DNA from: Ctena decussata | Taxonomy: Eukaryota > Mollusca > Bivalvia > Lucinida > Lucinidae | Assembly: GCA_963989385.1 (NCBI GenBank) | Contig: OZ022501.1 | Location: 1,188,001 to 1,252,000, forward strand | Direction: 5' to 3' | DNA: 64,000 nucleotides | In this document: piece after piece, positions 20,944 to 35,900 of the stretch | How positions within the stretch are numbered: position 1 is the first letter of the stretch | Layout: each line of letters opens with the position of its first letter | Translations under genes and position numbers: made by a program | Notes under the pieces: generated by a model | Told to the model about the DNA's origin: nothing | The model's input: the letters and a program-made list of their open reading frames with translations, nothing else | Database searches by the model: none

Positions 20944-23900
20944 GTATCTTAATGAATAATCATGACAAAGCGTTTGCTAAACGTTTCCTTCGTTCAATAA
21001 TTAAATGAACACATAACTTCCAATCTCCTTTTTAATACATTGTCTGTTCTTTAGATATGTATTCGGACATGACAAGTAGTCGTATGTTGGTTACTGCTTT
21101 GTAGAAATGTCCAGCGGTTTTCAGAAAATGCTCTTGTCTTTCTTTAAAATGTCAAGTTATTAATTCTATCTATACATGTACAGACAAGAGGTCAGTTACT
21201 TGAAAAAGTCATTTAATAACAGATACATTGGCAAAAAGGAGCAGTGGTATTCTGTTGAGAAAGCGCTAGACTACAAACCAAAGGGTCCCAGATTGATCCC
21301 CTTTGGTCTTGCAGATGAGACATAAACAAACCGGTCCATTGAAATACCGCAAACTACCACAAACCACCGCAAACCATCACAAACCAGCCCCAAATTACCA
21401 CAAACCACCTCTAAAACTATTTCAATGTATATTTTATCAGTATATTTGATATTTGTTGGCATATTAACGACAACTTTACTGTATTAAGAACCTTGGAATC
21501 TTTAATTTCATCCATATTTTTAACGTGCTTATAACATTACACAGGCAAAGTGTGAAAACACCTGCAATTATATTTTCTTTTTTGGAGGGTTAAAAAACAA
21601 CTTTAAACTTCTAGTGGATCAAATAATAATTATAATAATAATAATCATACATTAATAATGTATTTAATAATGATAATACTAACGTTAGTTTTAACAATAA
21701 TGCCTTAGTGTTGGCATAATTAGCCTTTTCGGTGCTATATTATAAGACAAGACAGCTGATAAAAATTATCTCAAAAGTGTTGAAAAATATTGAAAAGGTG
21801 CTTAGAAATGTTTTTTAACTGGTTTGTGGTGGTTTGTAGAGAGTTGAGGGTGGTTTGTGGTGGTTTGCGGTAGTTTGCGGTGGTTTGCGGTATTTCAATG
21901 CTCCCTAAACAAACCAAGATTCTGTTTCCACATAACCTGTGTATTGGTGGGACATTAATTTCGTATTAAACCCAAGTTCACTCACATTGCCAAGAACTTA
22001 CCAGAACGGACATAGTTTTTTCGGGTTCATAGAATAACCGAAAAGCACAGAAATACCGGAAAGCATCTGAATAACCAAAAAGCAATATCATAAATCAGTT
22101 TTACATGGGAATGATAAGGCTTTTGCTTGATTGGAAATCAGTTGTAGTGTTATTTGTGACTCATTTGTTAGCTTTAGTGTCTTACTTTAATAGCATTATA
22201 ACAGAAAAGAGCGCTAATGATGCTCAATATTTTTCCAGTGCTTTTCGGTTAAATGCAGGCATATGAACTGCCATCTGCTTTATGTAAGAACAAAACGAAC
22301 CAAATTAGTAAATAAAACAGCATGATTGTGTAAAGTCAAATACAGTTAGTTATAAACTGAACAGATTATCAATCTGAGACACAAAATATAATGTTAGAAA
22401 TAATGTTCATGACAATAGAAGGGCACAATTAAAGTGTAAATTACTAACTGGTACATACATACTTCAAGCCAATAGGACTGCATTCAATCAGTATTCAGTG
22501 AACCCAACATGCAAACTTTGTTCAAAAGAACCTGAAACTAGAGAACATTTCATAGCCAAGTGTGATTCATATGATTCTGCTAGAGAGACATATATTAAAA
22601 AGCTGAGGACTATTCCTGGATTGCCAGATTTACAGATTCAACAACTACAAGATCCTGGTTTCCTCACACAGTTAACATTAGATGCCACCGTGCTTCCAGT
22701 GTTGGAGAACATTGATCAAGATAAGTTGGGGTCGCTAGAAGTCTGCACTAGGGAGTTTATATTCAAGATCCATAAGCAAAGACTTGCTGCCCTCAAGGGC
22801 ATTGGATAAGTGTGAGGTAGAGATATCAAGACAGTCACTGTGTAAAAAGCACTGTAAATAAGTCACCAGTTCCGTGTTATAAACATTGTAAAAACATTAA
22901 ATTGAGCTCTTAAATTGGCCAACGACGTGTGCCCCGAATAAACAAGCGGGGGAACTCTAAGAAACAACAACAACAATGGTAAACAAGACCAAAGTGCAAT
23001 TTCTTTTCGGTTATATGTTTGTGCACTATTTTATGGAATATCGTTATCAGTTTTGAAAACAAGACAACTGTAGTCTAGAATCTACTCTGTCAATGCTTCT
23101 CCCACTCATGAAACTGATATTACAATGATAATTCATATCAAAACTGATTTTCTAAATTGCTTTTTGTTTTTTCTAGTATTTTCCGGTATTTCTGTGCTTT
23201 TCGGTTATTCTATGTACCGATTTTTTTCCTATTTCCAGCTATTTTTGAGATTTACCATCTTCAGCCTAAATAGCCCATTGTGGGCACTTTTTCAAAAAGG
23301 CAGCAGAAATATGAAGCTTAAAAAACTTGGAGTCATCAAAGACATCTTTTAATTATAGTGAATGAAAACATAAACTCCTGATTTTTAGTGCTCCTTTGCA
23401 AATGCAAAGAAGACTGAAGAGCTTGTGCTATACTCCAGGCATTGTAGTCTTTGTCTGAGTATGTGTTTGCATAAAGTTAGTGTCAGAGTTAGTGTCACTG
23501 TCCTTATCAGCGTCCCTGATCAGGTTATGTTAACTCCAGAGATTAAAATAAGAGAAGGTCTGTCAGCTAGGGATGGACAGTTTGTGCCTTGGACCAGCTG
23601 TTTGCTACTGGAGCAAGTCCTCCAGTCCAGTTGTTTTCAGAAAACCGTTTTGGTCCATTTTCATGTTTTGGTCTATTCATTTAGTCCAGACTTGTAAAAA
23701 TACCAGCGTGAAATTATTTTTCTAAGCATTGTTTTGATTGGCTGTTGTCCTATTTTAAGTTAGTGTCAGAGTTAGCGTCACTGTCCTTATCAGCATCCCT
23801 GATCAGGTTATGTTAACTCCAGAGATTAAAATAAGAGAAGGTCTGTCAGCTAGGGATGGACAGTTTGTGCCTTGGACCAGCTGTTTGCTACTGGAGCAAG

Positions 23901-26900
23901 TCCTCCAGTCCAGTTGTTTTCAGAAAACCGTTTCGGTCCATTTTCATGTTTTGGTCTATTCATTTAGTCCAGACTTGTCAAAATACCAGCGTGAAATTAT
24001 TTTTCTAAGCATTGTTTTGATTGGCTGTTGTCCTATTTTAAGTTAGTGTCAGAGTTAGCGTCACTGTCCTTATCAGCGTCCCTGATCAGGTTATGTTAAC
24101 TCCAGAGATTAAAATAAGAGAAGGTCTGTCAGCTAGGGATGGACAGTTTGTGCCTTGGACCAGCTGTTTGCTACTGGAGCAAGTCCTCCAGTCCAGTTGT
24201 TTTCAGAAAACCGTTTTGGTCCGTTTTCATGTTTTGGTCTATTCATTTAGTCCAGACTTGTAAAAATACCAGCATGAAATTATTTTTCTAAGCATTCTTT
24301 TGATTGGCTGTTGTCCTACTGGTATTGATTTTTTGAAGCAAGACAGCTCTAGATATTATAGTTCCAGTGTTGTCGTCATGTTAAAGTTTGCATCCAGCTT
24401 TCTGGTTTAGCTTGTTTTTGTGACAATGGGCAGACAGGCGAGACACCACATTCCATGGAATTTTTGTTATCAGTATGAAATATACAACACTGGTCATGCC
24501 CTCTAGCCCTGGCTTAAGCAGAACTTTATTTTTCAAAATGACTCTTAATGAATCCAATGATTTCAAAAGACGAGAAAATATACTTAAGGAAAAAAGTTCT
24601 GCACGGATGTTAAATTAACATCCGTGCAGAATTTTTATCCTTAAGTATATATTATCTGTACTATGATGATGCCTTTGGAGAGTGTTTATGGCTACCTTGC
24701 TGCAATTAACACCAGCTGCGGTGACAATAAAAATTCTGACTGGTAAGAGCCTTTGGAAGCAAAGAATATGCCAAACTTTGAAAGAAGCAAAAATAGCAGA
24801 CTCGGTTTGACTAAATCTGTTCATGTCCGGTAATGAAACTTGAGCTCTGGATTTTGCAAGGAGGATGGAATGGGTACACTTTCAAGGGAAGCAACTCTGC
24901 AATTTTTCTTTGTGCCTCCCTTTTAATTGTTGTTCAACACTTAAAGGAAAGAATTTTCTCCTCGAGGGGCCCCAGAAGTAAAATCTTTAAGAGTTGATCT
25001 TGTTTTTTAGGGGCTTTATCTGCTTTGGAAGCAAACAGGAAGTGACAATGGTTGTTTCCCTTTTTAAATACAGGGGGTAACATGGACCCATACACCTAAA
25101 ATCGCCACTGTCTCTTTTCTTTTCAAAGGAGTACATTACAAAGAACTCCAGACTTGAGAACCGTGGACCAGATTCTAGCAGTTACTGTACGGTTGGCTTG
25201 AGAGATGGGAGAGAAATCAAATTTTCTGGTTATGTGCTTCACCTGAGAGGAGATGACCTGGTTACTCAGCCTGCCTGTCACACCAATGGAGATATTCTCT
25301 TGTGGAATGCTGAAATTTTTGGGGGTGTAAAGGTAATTCAGAGCTCCATTTAAGATGGGGCAACAGGGATAATTCAGAGATAATTTTTCGGGCGAGACGG
25401 TTCTAATGAGGGGTCACAACGTATGTTTTTATGGAAAAATAATGAAAATTATCCCTGAATTATCCCTGTAACCCCTTCTTATCTGGAGTTCTTGGTATTT
25501 ATGATAAGGAACCATATGCCATGTGCCAGTAGAAAAGACACAAATCAGCTTGTGCATCTACGCAGTCTGATCTGGGTCTTCCGTTTTGAAAATTTCTGAA
25601 CCCATTTGTGTCTGAAAATGGACAAGTGAAGACTGCTTACCCTAGTTTCTGCAGATCATCTACAGGATGATTGAGTGTTCCAAGTATAACTTCATTCAAA
25701 AGTTTACTCATTCACCTTAGTACTATTTATTAGAAGTATTTTGGCATTTGCTGATTTTCTTCCCTTTAGACTCTAAATAATGACCCCCTTTCATAAAATG
25801 CAATGCCCCCAGGGCGTTTAATAGGATTAACATGGTATCTGAAGCTCTGGTCATATTTTTTTCCATTGGTGTCATGTGAAACCTATTTAAAGCCATATGT
25901 GTATTGACAATTTTCCTTTTGTTTTTGCTGCCCTGCTCAGTGGCGATCAGCTCTTAAAGGAAAGAATTTGTTCTTCTAGGAGCAAAGCCTTCCTTAGACC
26001 CCATCCACAGAGAATCAAAGGAACTCATGTTGTTCCTTTTTGTAAAACTGATGGAAAACATGGAGGTCAAGGCAAGTTAATAAACATATTTTTGGAAAAG
26101 AGACAGAGGGTATTTATAAGAGCGGGGGCATTTATTAGGATTAATTTGGTATGTCAGTTTTTCATGGAATGAAAGAGGTTGGACCACTACATGTGACTGG
26201 TTTGAAGGCATCTGAGTAAAGTTCAATTAAACAGTAAAGCTGACTTCATAAATAGAAAGAAAAGCTTATCAGCTTTAACTTACAGCCTAATTTGGATATC
26301 ACAGACATGTTTTCGTTGATTGTACTGCTCACTTTTCAAAAGCATATCTGGGTTTTGTAGCTCAAACATCATTAGCTGAACAAAATCATTAGTTGAAGAT
26401 TCCTTAATTAAATTGAAGATACATTTTAAAAGTTCCACACCTTTTTTTCTGCAAAAAACTGGCAGTGTTTTTGGTGTACAGTATGTTTGACAATTTAATA
26501 AACAGTGTCATTAGTTTTGAACAGCTGGACTCTGAACTTTAATGATATGTATATGAGATATTTTTTCAATATCTGTTTTAAATGCTACCTGCTGTGCTCA
26601 CACTATCCAGTCTGTTTAAACTTTTCATGCTAGTGACATATAATGGAGTATTGTATGGTAAAATCGAAAAAGGACTTTAGGACATTTCATTATTTTGTCA
26701 TTGCTTTTCATTGTTTTGTCATTACTTTAAAAGCATTATGTAGGAGAAAAACAGCTGAACCTAGGTGTTTGGAACCAGTAATATTTTTAGTTATTCAGCT
26801 GTTAGATTTTCAGATGTATTATATATGCAAAATAAGAAACTGGTATTTTTTAACAAAAAAAAAAGTACAAAAAATATCAGCACAATTGATTTTATATGCA

Positions 26901-29900
26901 TTAGCAGGCATAACAAAGTTTTTAATAACCACTGTTAAGCTAACAGCATTATGAACAACTGGACCCTGATTATTTATCTTTATTGCAGCTGAGAGTGTAA
27001 TAAAGCCATGCATTAAAAACGATAATCAACTAGTGTATTAAATGTGCAAATTGTAACATTATGCTTTGATGTCCATAAAAATGTTGCGTTTTCTAATGGC
27101 AAGATCATGATTTTTTAGTGCAAAATTCGCTAAAAAATGTGTTGTATGATCAATAGAATCTTGCATTTGTGCTCCTGTATAATTGAATTTAACTCCTTGG
27201 GGTAAACCAATAAGATGCTCGGCATAGCCTCGCATCTTATCTTCCCCCCCCCCCCCCCCCAACTCGTTTAATAAATTCCATTAACATGAGCACTCATGTG
27301 ATGCTTGCGATATTTCAGGTAGATGAGACAGAGTGTGATACTCAGGTTATTCTGGATATCTTGGCTGGTTGCTCTGATGAGAAGAGTGTATTGTCTACAC
27401 TAGGCAAGATACAGGGGCCCTGGTCTTTTCTCTACTGGCAGGTTGGTATTGTATTTTGCTAACATCTAAACACATAGCTGCAGACAGGGGATATTTTGCA
27501 GAGCTCCAGAAAAGAGGGGTTTTCAAAGATAATTTTTCTTATTTCTCAACAAAACATATGTTGTGACCCCTCAATAGAACCTTCTTTATGAGACAGTTCT
27601 AATGAGGGATCACAAGATATGATTTTATTGAAAAATATGGAAAATTATCCCTAAATTATCCCTGTTACCCCTTCTTCTCTGGAGCACTGATTTTGGAGGG
27701 TTGGGGCATGGGAGTACAGTGTGATGATCTGTGGTATAGCCTGGGTGAGTGTTTAGTTTTCATCAAACATAAATTGTTGCTTCTCATTAACACAATCTCA
27801 CAGAGGCTTTTCTAATGAGGGGCTGCAACAGAAATGTGTATGAAGATAAAGCCAAGAATATCATTTTAAAAGAACTCCTTATCACTTCTTCCGTTATATT
27901 AGTTAGCAATCATTGGTTGGTAATGAATTTATTACCATATTTATTCACTTACTAGATACGGCTTTTCCCTTCCAAAACAATGTCAGATATCTAGATCTGT
28001 CTTGTAAGATGGCCCTAGATCTATGGAATTGTTTCAGAACTTCATTTTATAGCTGAATTATACAAGACTGATTTATATATTTGCAGTAATTACGCAAGAA
28101 TAAATGCCCATATTATAACCAAATAAATTGAAAGAATTTTCCTCAGTTTATTCATTACCAGTAAATTTTTATTTCTAAAAACATATATAGCAAAATGTTG
28201 TGGTCACTGGACTAGAATTGTGGAATAAATTAGAACATCTATAACAGTTATCTGCATGTGCTTATTGGAAGGATTTTCAAAACAGTAACTTTTTTGCAAA
28301 ATATGAAAATTCAGAGTACACCGTAGCATTGTACACAGATTTTAGCAAATAAGATAATAGAAAAAAAACACATTCTTATAGAGAGCTTTGTTATGAAGTT
28401 TATCTATAGAAAATTTTATTTACATACATAGGGACGTAATGTTTACTATCATTTCACACATATAGAATAGCAGTCAGTGTCTGTGGTTTGGTCGAGATGT
28501 GTTTGGCCGTAGAAGTCTACTGTGGCACCTCCCTGATAGTGACAGTGATGTTCTTGCTCTATCTTCTGTACAGTTACTCCCCTGGGTAAGTGTTGTAGCT
28601 TCTTCCTAACAGTGGCAGTTACTGCCCTGGGTAAGTTCTGTAGCACCTAGCCCTCTGACAGTGAAACTTATGTTCTTGTTTTATTTTCCGTCCAGTTACT
28701 GCCCTTTGTGGTCGTGGAATATGACTTGACAGTGTGCAGACTTACCTTAAGGAGTATGATTCACACTTATGACAGGAGTATATATGTAGAACAGACACAC
28801 AGAAACTGAAAATTTCAAGTTATTTCAGAATACCCACAATTGTAAGTGAAAGAATGTGGAAGGAACCAGTTTATTTCATATCATATAATATTGTTAGATA
28901 AATTGCATAGATGTACATGTGTAAGTGCATTTTGTAAATTACTTCTTTCAAATGTTTTTTATTTGTTTTGTTTTTTTTTATTAGGAATTTCAGGAAGTAC
29001 CATCGGTGGGTATTTACAGACTTAAACACAACACAGGTGCCAGTGGATATGATTTAACTTTATTTCCATGGAAGCAAGCAGTTTGGCCAGGCACTCTGGA
29101 GCCTGTTACTAAGGACAGCCTTAACAGATTATACAATGGTAATAAATTTCAAACAGGAGAACTCTAAATGAGAGGGAGTATATTATAAATTGTGGGATGC
29201 TATTTCTGATTTCTCACTGAAAACATGTTTTAAACCCTTATCTGTCTGAATGGCCTTGTAGGTAGTTTAGATGAGGGGTCACAACAATTATTTTTAATTA
29301 GAATCAAGTAAAAACTATCTTTAATAATCACTAAATACTCCCTCATGTTAGAGCTTTGATATAGACAGTAAATGAGTGGAAAACAGAAGTCTTCTAGTTT
29401 AAATTCATACTGCTAATAGTGTAATTTGTTTTTTGCAGCATACTTATATAATTTTAATTCTTTTAATAATACACTTTGTTATTTTTGTAATTTAAACACA
29501 ACAAACTTAAAAGCAAGTCAAATTAGCTGTGAAACGGTGGCCTTACAAAGAAAAGAGCAATACAATATTGCATCTTTATTATACATAGTAGCAGTCATAG
29601 TTTAATTTATCATTTCCTTTCAGTGGTTTAGCTTATTAGGCTTTTGATATAGAGAAAAGGATGTCACAGCAATTGTTTGGCTCAGAGTAATGTTTCACAG
29701 TTTAGGGTGAAAGTCCAATTTTCAGAAAGGCCTCTATATTAAAGCCAAAAACTTGAATGGAAATGATAAACAAATTGTTAAGTAATATTATATCAGCCTT
29801 CCTTTTTGAAGACAGACCTGTTCATGGTGTAAAGTTTGAGTTGCGGGAGGACCTTGCAGTAGACTCACAGATGCCAACACTCAACAAAACTATACCATCT

Positions 29901-32900
29901 GGTGATGTAGTACTTCCCCAGATTGCTGACAGAACTCATCTAGAATACTTAAAGGTAACTCAGGGCTCTAGATAAGAGAAAATATAAATAAGGATAGTAT
30001 GGTTAAATCTGCTTAAAACATTTTATAATCCCTCATCTTAATCACCATGGTAAGGCTGTTAAGATCAGGGTCACTCTATATATTTTGAAAGAAAAATAAG
30101 AAAAAAATATTCCACAGTTATCATCATTATACTCATCCAAAATAGTTCAAGGTCACTGTAGTCTTGGGAAGATCCATTTATATAAAATTTATGAAGTGGA
30201 ACTTGGGGAAACCATATTGAAACTATGAGAATGGGAGTACTGAATAGTCATATTCTAAAGGAAATGTGTACTGGTACATGTTTTTCTGTGAATGCCTTTA
30301 AGATGTGAGGGTACACTTTCAGGGGGAGCAACTCTGCTATTTTCATTTTTGCTACCCTTCCCAATGCGGTCAACTCTTGAAAGAAAGAATTTACTCTGCA
30401 AGGAGCAAATTCTTTCCTTTAGGAGCTACCCCATTTTGAAAGGGTAAAGAAATGAAAAACATTTAGATCAGCCCTGATTAGTGATACTCGTAAATCATTT
30501 CATTGTCATTACTGTGTTTATATGTACAGGATCTTCTAAAAGAAAATGCCTATCTGAAAGCCTTGTCTGATCAGCTGATCTCTGTTCTACAACTAGCAGT
30601 GAAAACAAGAGTAGAAAATCAGAGGAGGCAGACATGTTGTTGTGCTAGAGGTATGTCTATCAGCACAGTGGGACTTCTTTACAATCACATATTTATTCCC
30701 AAACATTTTGACGTTAAACTAACTTTGCTGTTATAAAGGATGCATGTTTTTAACAATGAAGCCATTGCATGCATTTAAAAATTATGTTTTTAAGAAAATT
30801 CTGCTTCAGTGAATGCTGTTTGTAAAGAGGGTTGCCTGTAATTGTATTTATATACAAACAACAGTGTAAGCACTACATTATGGAAGGAAGTTTATAGCCA
30901 GCACAGGGATATTCTATTTGCCCAGCTAGATATTTTGGTCATGCCAGACATTCAACAAAAAATGTATATAAAATTATGAATCTGATATTCTTCATAAAAG
31001 AAGTTATCCTACCTTTAGCTTATTTTGCTATACACAAACTGTGCACATGAGCAGATGCACATTTCTTTGAATTTTGCACTTTGTGTTGAAAAGACATTAT
31101 TTTTTTCTGATACAAATCTTGCAGTAACTGTCTACCTTAAGGAATTATTATTATACCCCCGACATACAAAGTATGTCAGGGGGTATATAGTTTTTGTCAT
31201 TCCGTCTGTTCGTCCATTTGTCCGTTTGTTCGTGCATTTGTGTGTTCGTTCGTTCGTTTGTCCGTCCGTTCGTTAACTTTACGTCAAAGTTTTGCGTTAA
31301 ACCTTTTTGGGTTGCTCATATCTCTGTAACCCCACGTCAGATACTTTTCATATTTGGTTCATGATGTCTCTATAGCATTACCTTTGATGTGAAGTATCTA
31401 AGCCCCTGGGTCAGGTCCCAGGGTGGGGCCAGGGGTCAATAATTAGGACTTAGGCATTTTCATTATGTCAAAGTTTTGCGTTAAACCTTTTTTAATTGCT
31501 CATATCTATGAAATTGCATTGAAGATTTCTTCCATATTTGGTTTGTGATATCTCTACATCATTGCTTTCGTTATGGACTACCTAAGCTGCAGGGTCAGGC
31601 TCATGGGTGGGGCCAGGGGTCAATAACTAGGACTTAGCCATATGCTGTAGTTTTCAATATACTTCAGTGGAGCCTAATGATACATGACTAGGTTTATTTC
31701 ATACTGGTTTACATCATATGAATGCTGCTGCTGCTGTCCTAAAGTCAAGGTCACAGACTTAGAATTTTGTACATGTATGACATTTGCATTTAAGTTGTAT
31801 GTTAAAGTATGCTTTCATTAGGCGGTGGCACTGGTCGGGGGTATACGTGAGCCCCTGCTTACTTGCTCTAGTTTAGAATGTCATAGAAACTGCCTTTGGT
31901 TAACCTCTATATATACTTTCCAGACAGATATTCTACACATACATCAAGGCATGTCAGGAAACAGAAATTTAACTCAGGGGATGGTGAGCTGGAAGTTAAG
32001 CAAGATGGTGCTTGCTTTGATTCTTATGACAGAATTCAAGACAAATCTTCAGAAACTGTGATAAGTGAAAGGTTCAGTTCACTGGCTCAGGAATCAGCCT
32101 CTGAGCTAGGAGCCAGCACGTCACATGAGGATCACATGACCTCTTGTGCTAGGGTGGCCGTATTATTCTCAGGTGGAATAGACTCGGCTGTGATAGCTGC
32201 CTTAGCTGATAGGTATTATAGCATCGTTTCTTTTTTTAACTTACATGAGTGGGAACTGTTTCATGGGAGATAATTCATACCAAAAGAACCAAGGGTTGCC
32301 AAGGTCAGGGAAAAACATCTGGAAAATTCATTGTTTTTTCTAAGTCAGGAAAAAGTTAGGGGGTTTTGTGGTTGGCCAGGGAAATTTGGAAAGGACTTGA
32401 AAAGTCAGGGAATTTGAAAATTAATGGCTATGGCAGTTGTCAGAAAATATACTTATTCTGCTTAAGCGGGAAAGGATATACATTCTACAGAGATAGTCCA
32501 GGGACATCTCCGTCCTCATTTGGGGGCACTCTTAAAGGAAAGAATTTGCTCCTGGGGAAGCAAAGTCTGTCCTTTAAGAGTAACCCACAACCCAATTTCC
32601 ACGTGATACAGTTAACACTGTTGAAGTAAAGAGTAAAGTTAACTTTTGGATCTGTTAAAAGGGTAAAGATATCTGTAAAATATCGGGGAAAAATCATTTT
32701 TTGATAGACTTTTCTTATCGGAGGGAATTTTTTCCTTTAATAGTAGCTCTTACATTTAAAGGGCTTAGTTATTTAGGGATTCAGACAGGAAGTTATGAAA
32801 GGTTTCTCCCCCTTAGTAAAGATAGCGGAAAGAACAGGAAGATACACCAATTCACCTAAAACAATTTTTACTGTCTTCTCTGGTGCTTTTTAATACATCA

Positions 32901-35900
32901 ATTTCTCTTTTCCCGGAAAATTTATTTTAACAGTTTTGGGAAAACAAAACCAAAGAAAAACCAAAAGAAAATCTAGAATACATTACTGTATACATTGACA
33001 GCATAATTCATTAGTTATATGATTAACACTTTAATCCTTTTGACTTTAGAAGTATTTGATGCTAACTTTGGGATATATTTTTCATTTCATCTCCATTAAA
33101 ACGCATGTTGTGTCTTCTCAGCAGAACCACCTTAGTTCTAATGGATGGGTCACAGATGCATTTTATTGGAGAATGCACAATTCAAAATCAGTTTTTTTTG
33201 TCTGTTTTGCAGGGTTGTTCCTTCTGAGGAGTCAATAGATTTGATAAATGTTGCATTTGAACAAAGACCAAGGAACTTTGCAACTGGGCAAAAACATAGG
33301 TAGGTCAGAGGTACATGGTTGTTAAATAGCTAGCCAAGGAATGTAATAATGGGGTTACATGTAGGCATATATATTAAGGTGAATACCGTAAAAACTCTAT
33401 ATATTGGGACAGTTAGGTCTGAGCAAATAGTGCAAACCCAGATCAGACTGCTCCTTGATAGGGTTTTTTAACACATTCCTGCACTGTTCCAATTTTAGGA
33501 CAATTATAATAATTATTTTTGGTGTCCCAATATTTAGAATTTTTACAGTAGGTACTCTTTTCACTTTGCCTTCCTTATTACTGTGATTTTTAAAGGAAAG
33601 GATTGGCTCTCTTTGGAGCGTATTCTTTGCTAAAATAGTAGACCTCTTTTGGCAGGGTATTTTTGCACAGGGAAGCAAACAGAAAGTCACAAGAGTTGAA
33701 AAAGATGATTAAAAAAACATGGTGTACCCATTCACCTTAAATTTAAGAAATACTTTTTTTCTCAGCACTTTAGATTCACGTAAATTTTATTAAAGTTCTG
33801 AGAAAAACAATATTTCTTTTGTCATATATCTCCATAAAACAAAATGACCACTCATTAGAGATACCTTGTTGAGTCATTTCTAAGGACAGGATACAATATG
33901 TTTCAGAAATAGCAGAAATTATCTCTAAATTATCATGACATATCTGTGGCTGTATAGTTACCCTAGAAATTGGGATGTCTGAAATAATCTCTGTAATTGG
34001 CCTAAAAATGGAACTGTTTGGTTTGGCAGTAATGCATCCAAAAGATGCTGATGGAGTATCTAACAGTATAGGCTCTGATGGGAGCAGTCTGATCTGGGTC
34101 TGCACCATTGGTTGGACCTAATTTTCCCAATACATAGAATTTTTAGTGTACTGTTAATCAGTTACTATTTGTGAGAGTTTTATTCTCAGCAATTTTTGAG
34201 AATCTATTGGCTTGTGAAATAAAAGATCTGAAAAATATTTACTTACAGCCACCAGGCAGGCAGACAATGTTGAACAGTGCTATATCAGTGTCAATGTAAC
34301 ATCATAGGTGAGATGGTTCTAAGAAACATGGAAAATTGTCCCTGCTACCCTTTCCTATCTGAACCACTGCATATGCACTCATTGTTCTTGAAATACCTTT
34401 CCAAAACAAGTCCAAAATCTAGATACATCTTATGAGACAGATATACATTTTCTGGATTGTTTTGGAAGGGAAAACCCCATAAGGCTGATCTAGATATTTT
34501 GGGTCACTCTATAGAGGGGAAAACATGCAATTTTTATATTTTTCCAGAACTCAAGAGGTTTCTGATTTTGATAAATGGCGAGTACCAGACAGACAGACAG
34601 GCTATATTGCTCTAGGGGAACTCAGCCCACATAGGAGATGGAATTTTATTGAAGTAATTCTTTATAATAATATAATAGAATGCAATTTTCCAAATTCCAG
34701 AAGAAGAAAAAATCATATAACTTATCTGGTATTGTCCTGGGTATAAACTTTTGTCAGGTATTCTGACTTTGCTCTGTTTTATGGTAGTGTGCTTACAGTG
34801 AGACACCACCTTCTGTGGAATTCTTGTTTAACAATCACAACTTAAATGACCCGCATCAATTTTCAAACCTTTTTATGGGCAACTCAAGGATGTTTTACTT
34901 GCTTAAAGCTGGCTAATCACTTCCATTTACAATGACGGAACTATAGTGAGGAGCTTGCAGTGGTACCATACAATAAAATATTTCATGACATGCAGCCCAC
35001 GATGTTTTCAGCCCATGATGCATTTACTATTCCTGTAGAGTTTGAAGAATCAAGAGGTTGAAGCCTAATTGGTACACTTTCAGGGAAAGCAACTTTGCAA
35101 TTTTCATTTTTGCCTCCATTCTGAAGTGGGGACAACTCTCAAAGGAAGAATTTATTCCATTAGGAGCAAATTCTTTCCTTTAAGAGTATATCCCATTTTA
35201 GTAGAGCTTTGTTGTTGGATGTCCATGGAAGCATACAGTAAATAGAGAATACCATGTTAGTGTCTTTTGATATCAAGTTTATCAGGCGAGACCAGAAACA
35301 GCGTAAGAATGGCGAGGCTTGCCGAGCCAGTCTGACGTGTTTCTGGTCGAGCCTGATAAACTTGATATCAAAAGAAACTATCATGGTTTTCTATTTATCA
35401 TGCATTATTTGAAGATTTTACGGCATAAACACAGCTAAACAAATGGAAAACAAACGCAGTTGTGTTGGAACTTGCTGACGTCATGAATGCGTTATGACGT
35501 AATTTGGTGACGTCATTTAACCAATCGAACGTTGGTATCACAGCCAATGTCAGTATGTAACCAATCGTCTTCAGAGATCGCTTCTAAAGGCATCGCCTGA
35601 TAACATTTGCGCAAGCGCAGTTCTAAAGTAACATGGTATCACATCATGTTATCATACCCCTGTTACCAGGTAAATGTTGCAGCAGATGCATGATAAATTA
35701 CAAAAGTTGCCTCCCTTTGTTGAAAAGGTAGAAAAACATGGAGGTGTACCCTTACTCCTTTAAATGAAACACTTGGCTTCCCAGGTTGATCTGAGTCTTT
35801 TCTCTTCCCAGATGTGCTATACTCTCATGTCATTTCATTTCTTCTCCCTAGGTAAATGTGACTGCACAAGAGCTGCAAGATACTAGGTGAGTTATTTGAA

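Noticed and set aside
23425..24046. Two similar ORFs of 78-90 codons
   Set aside because: They repeat with the 283-bp unit inside an intron and have no supporting features.
29757..29811. N-terminal extension of the exon 6 frame
   Set aside because: The upstream part is intronic; the acceptor at 29811 joins in phase with exon 5.
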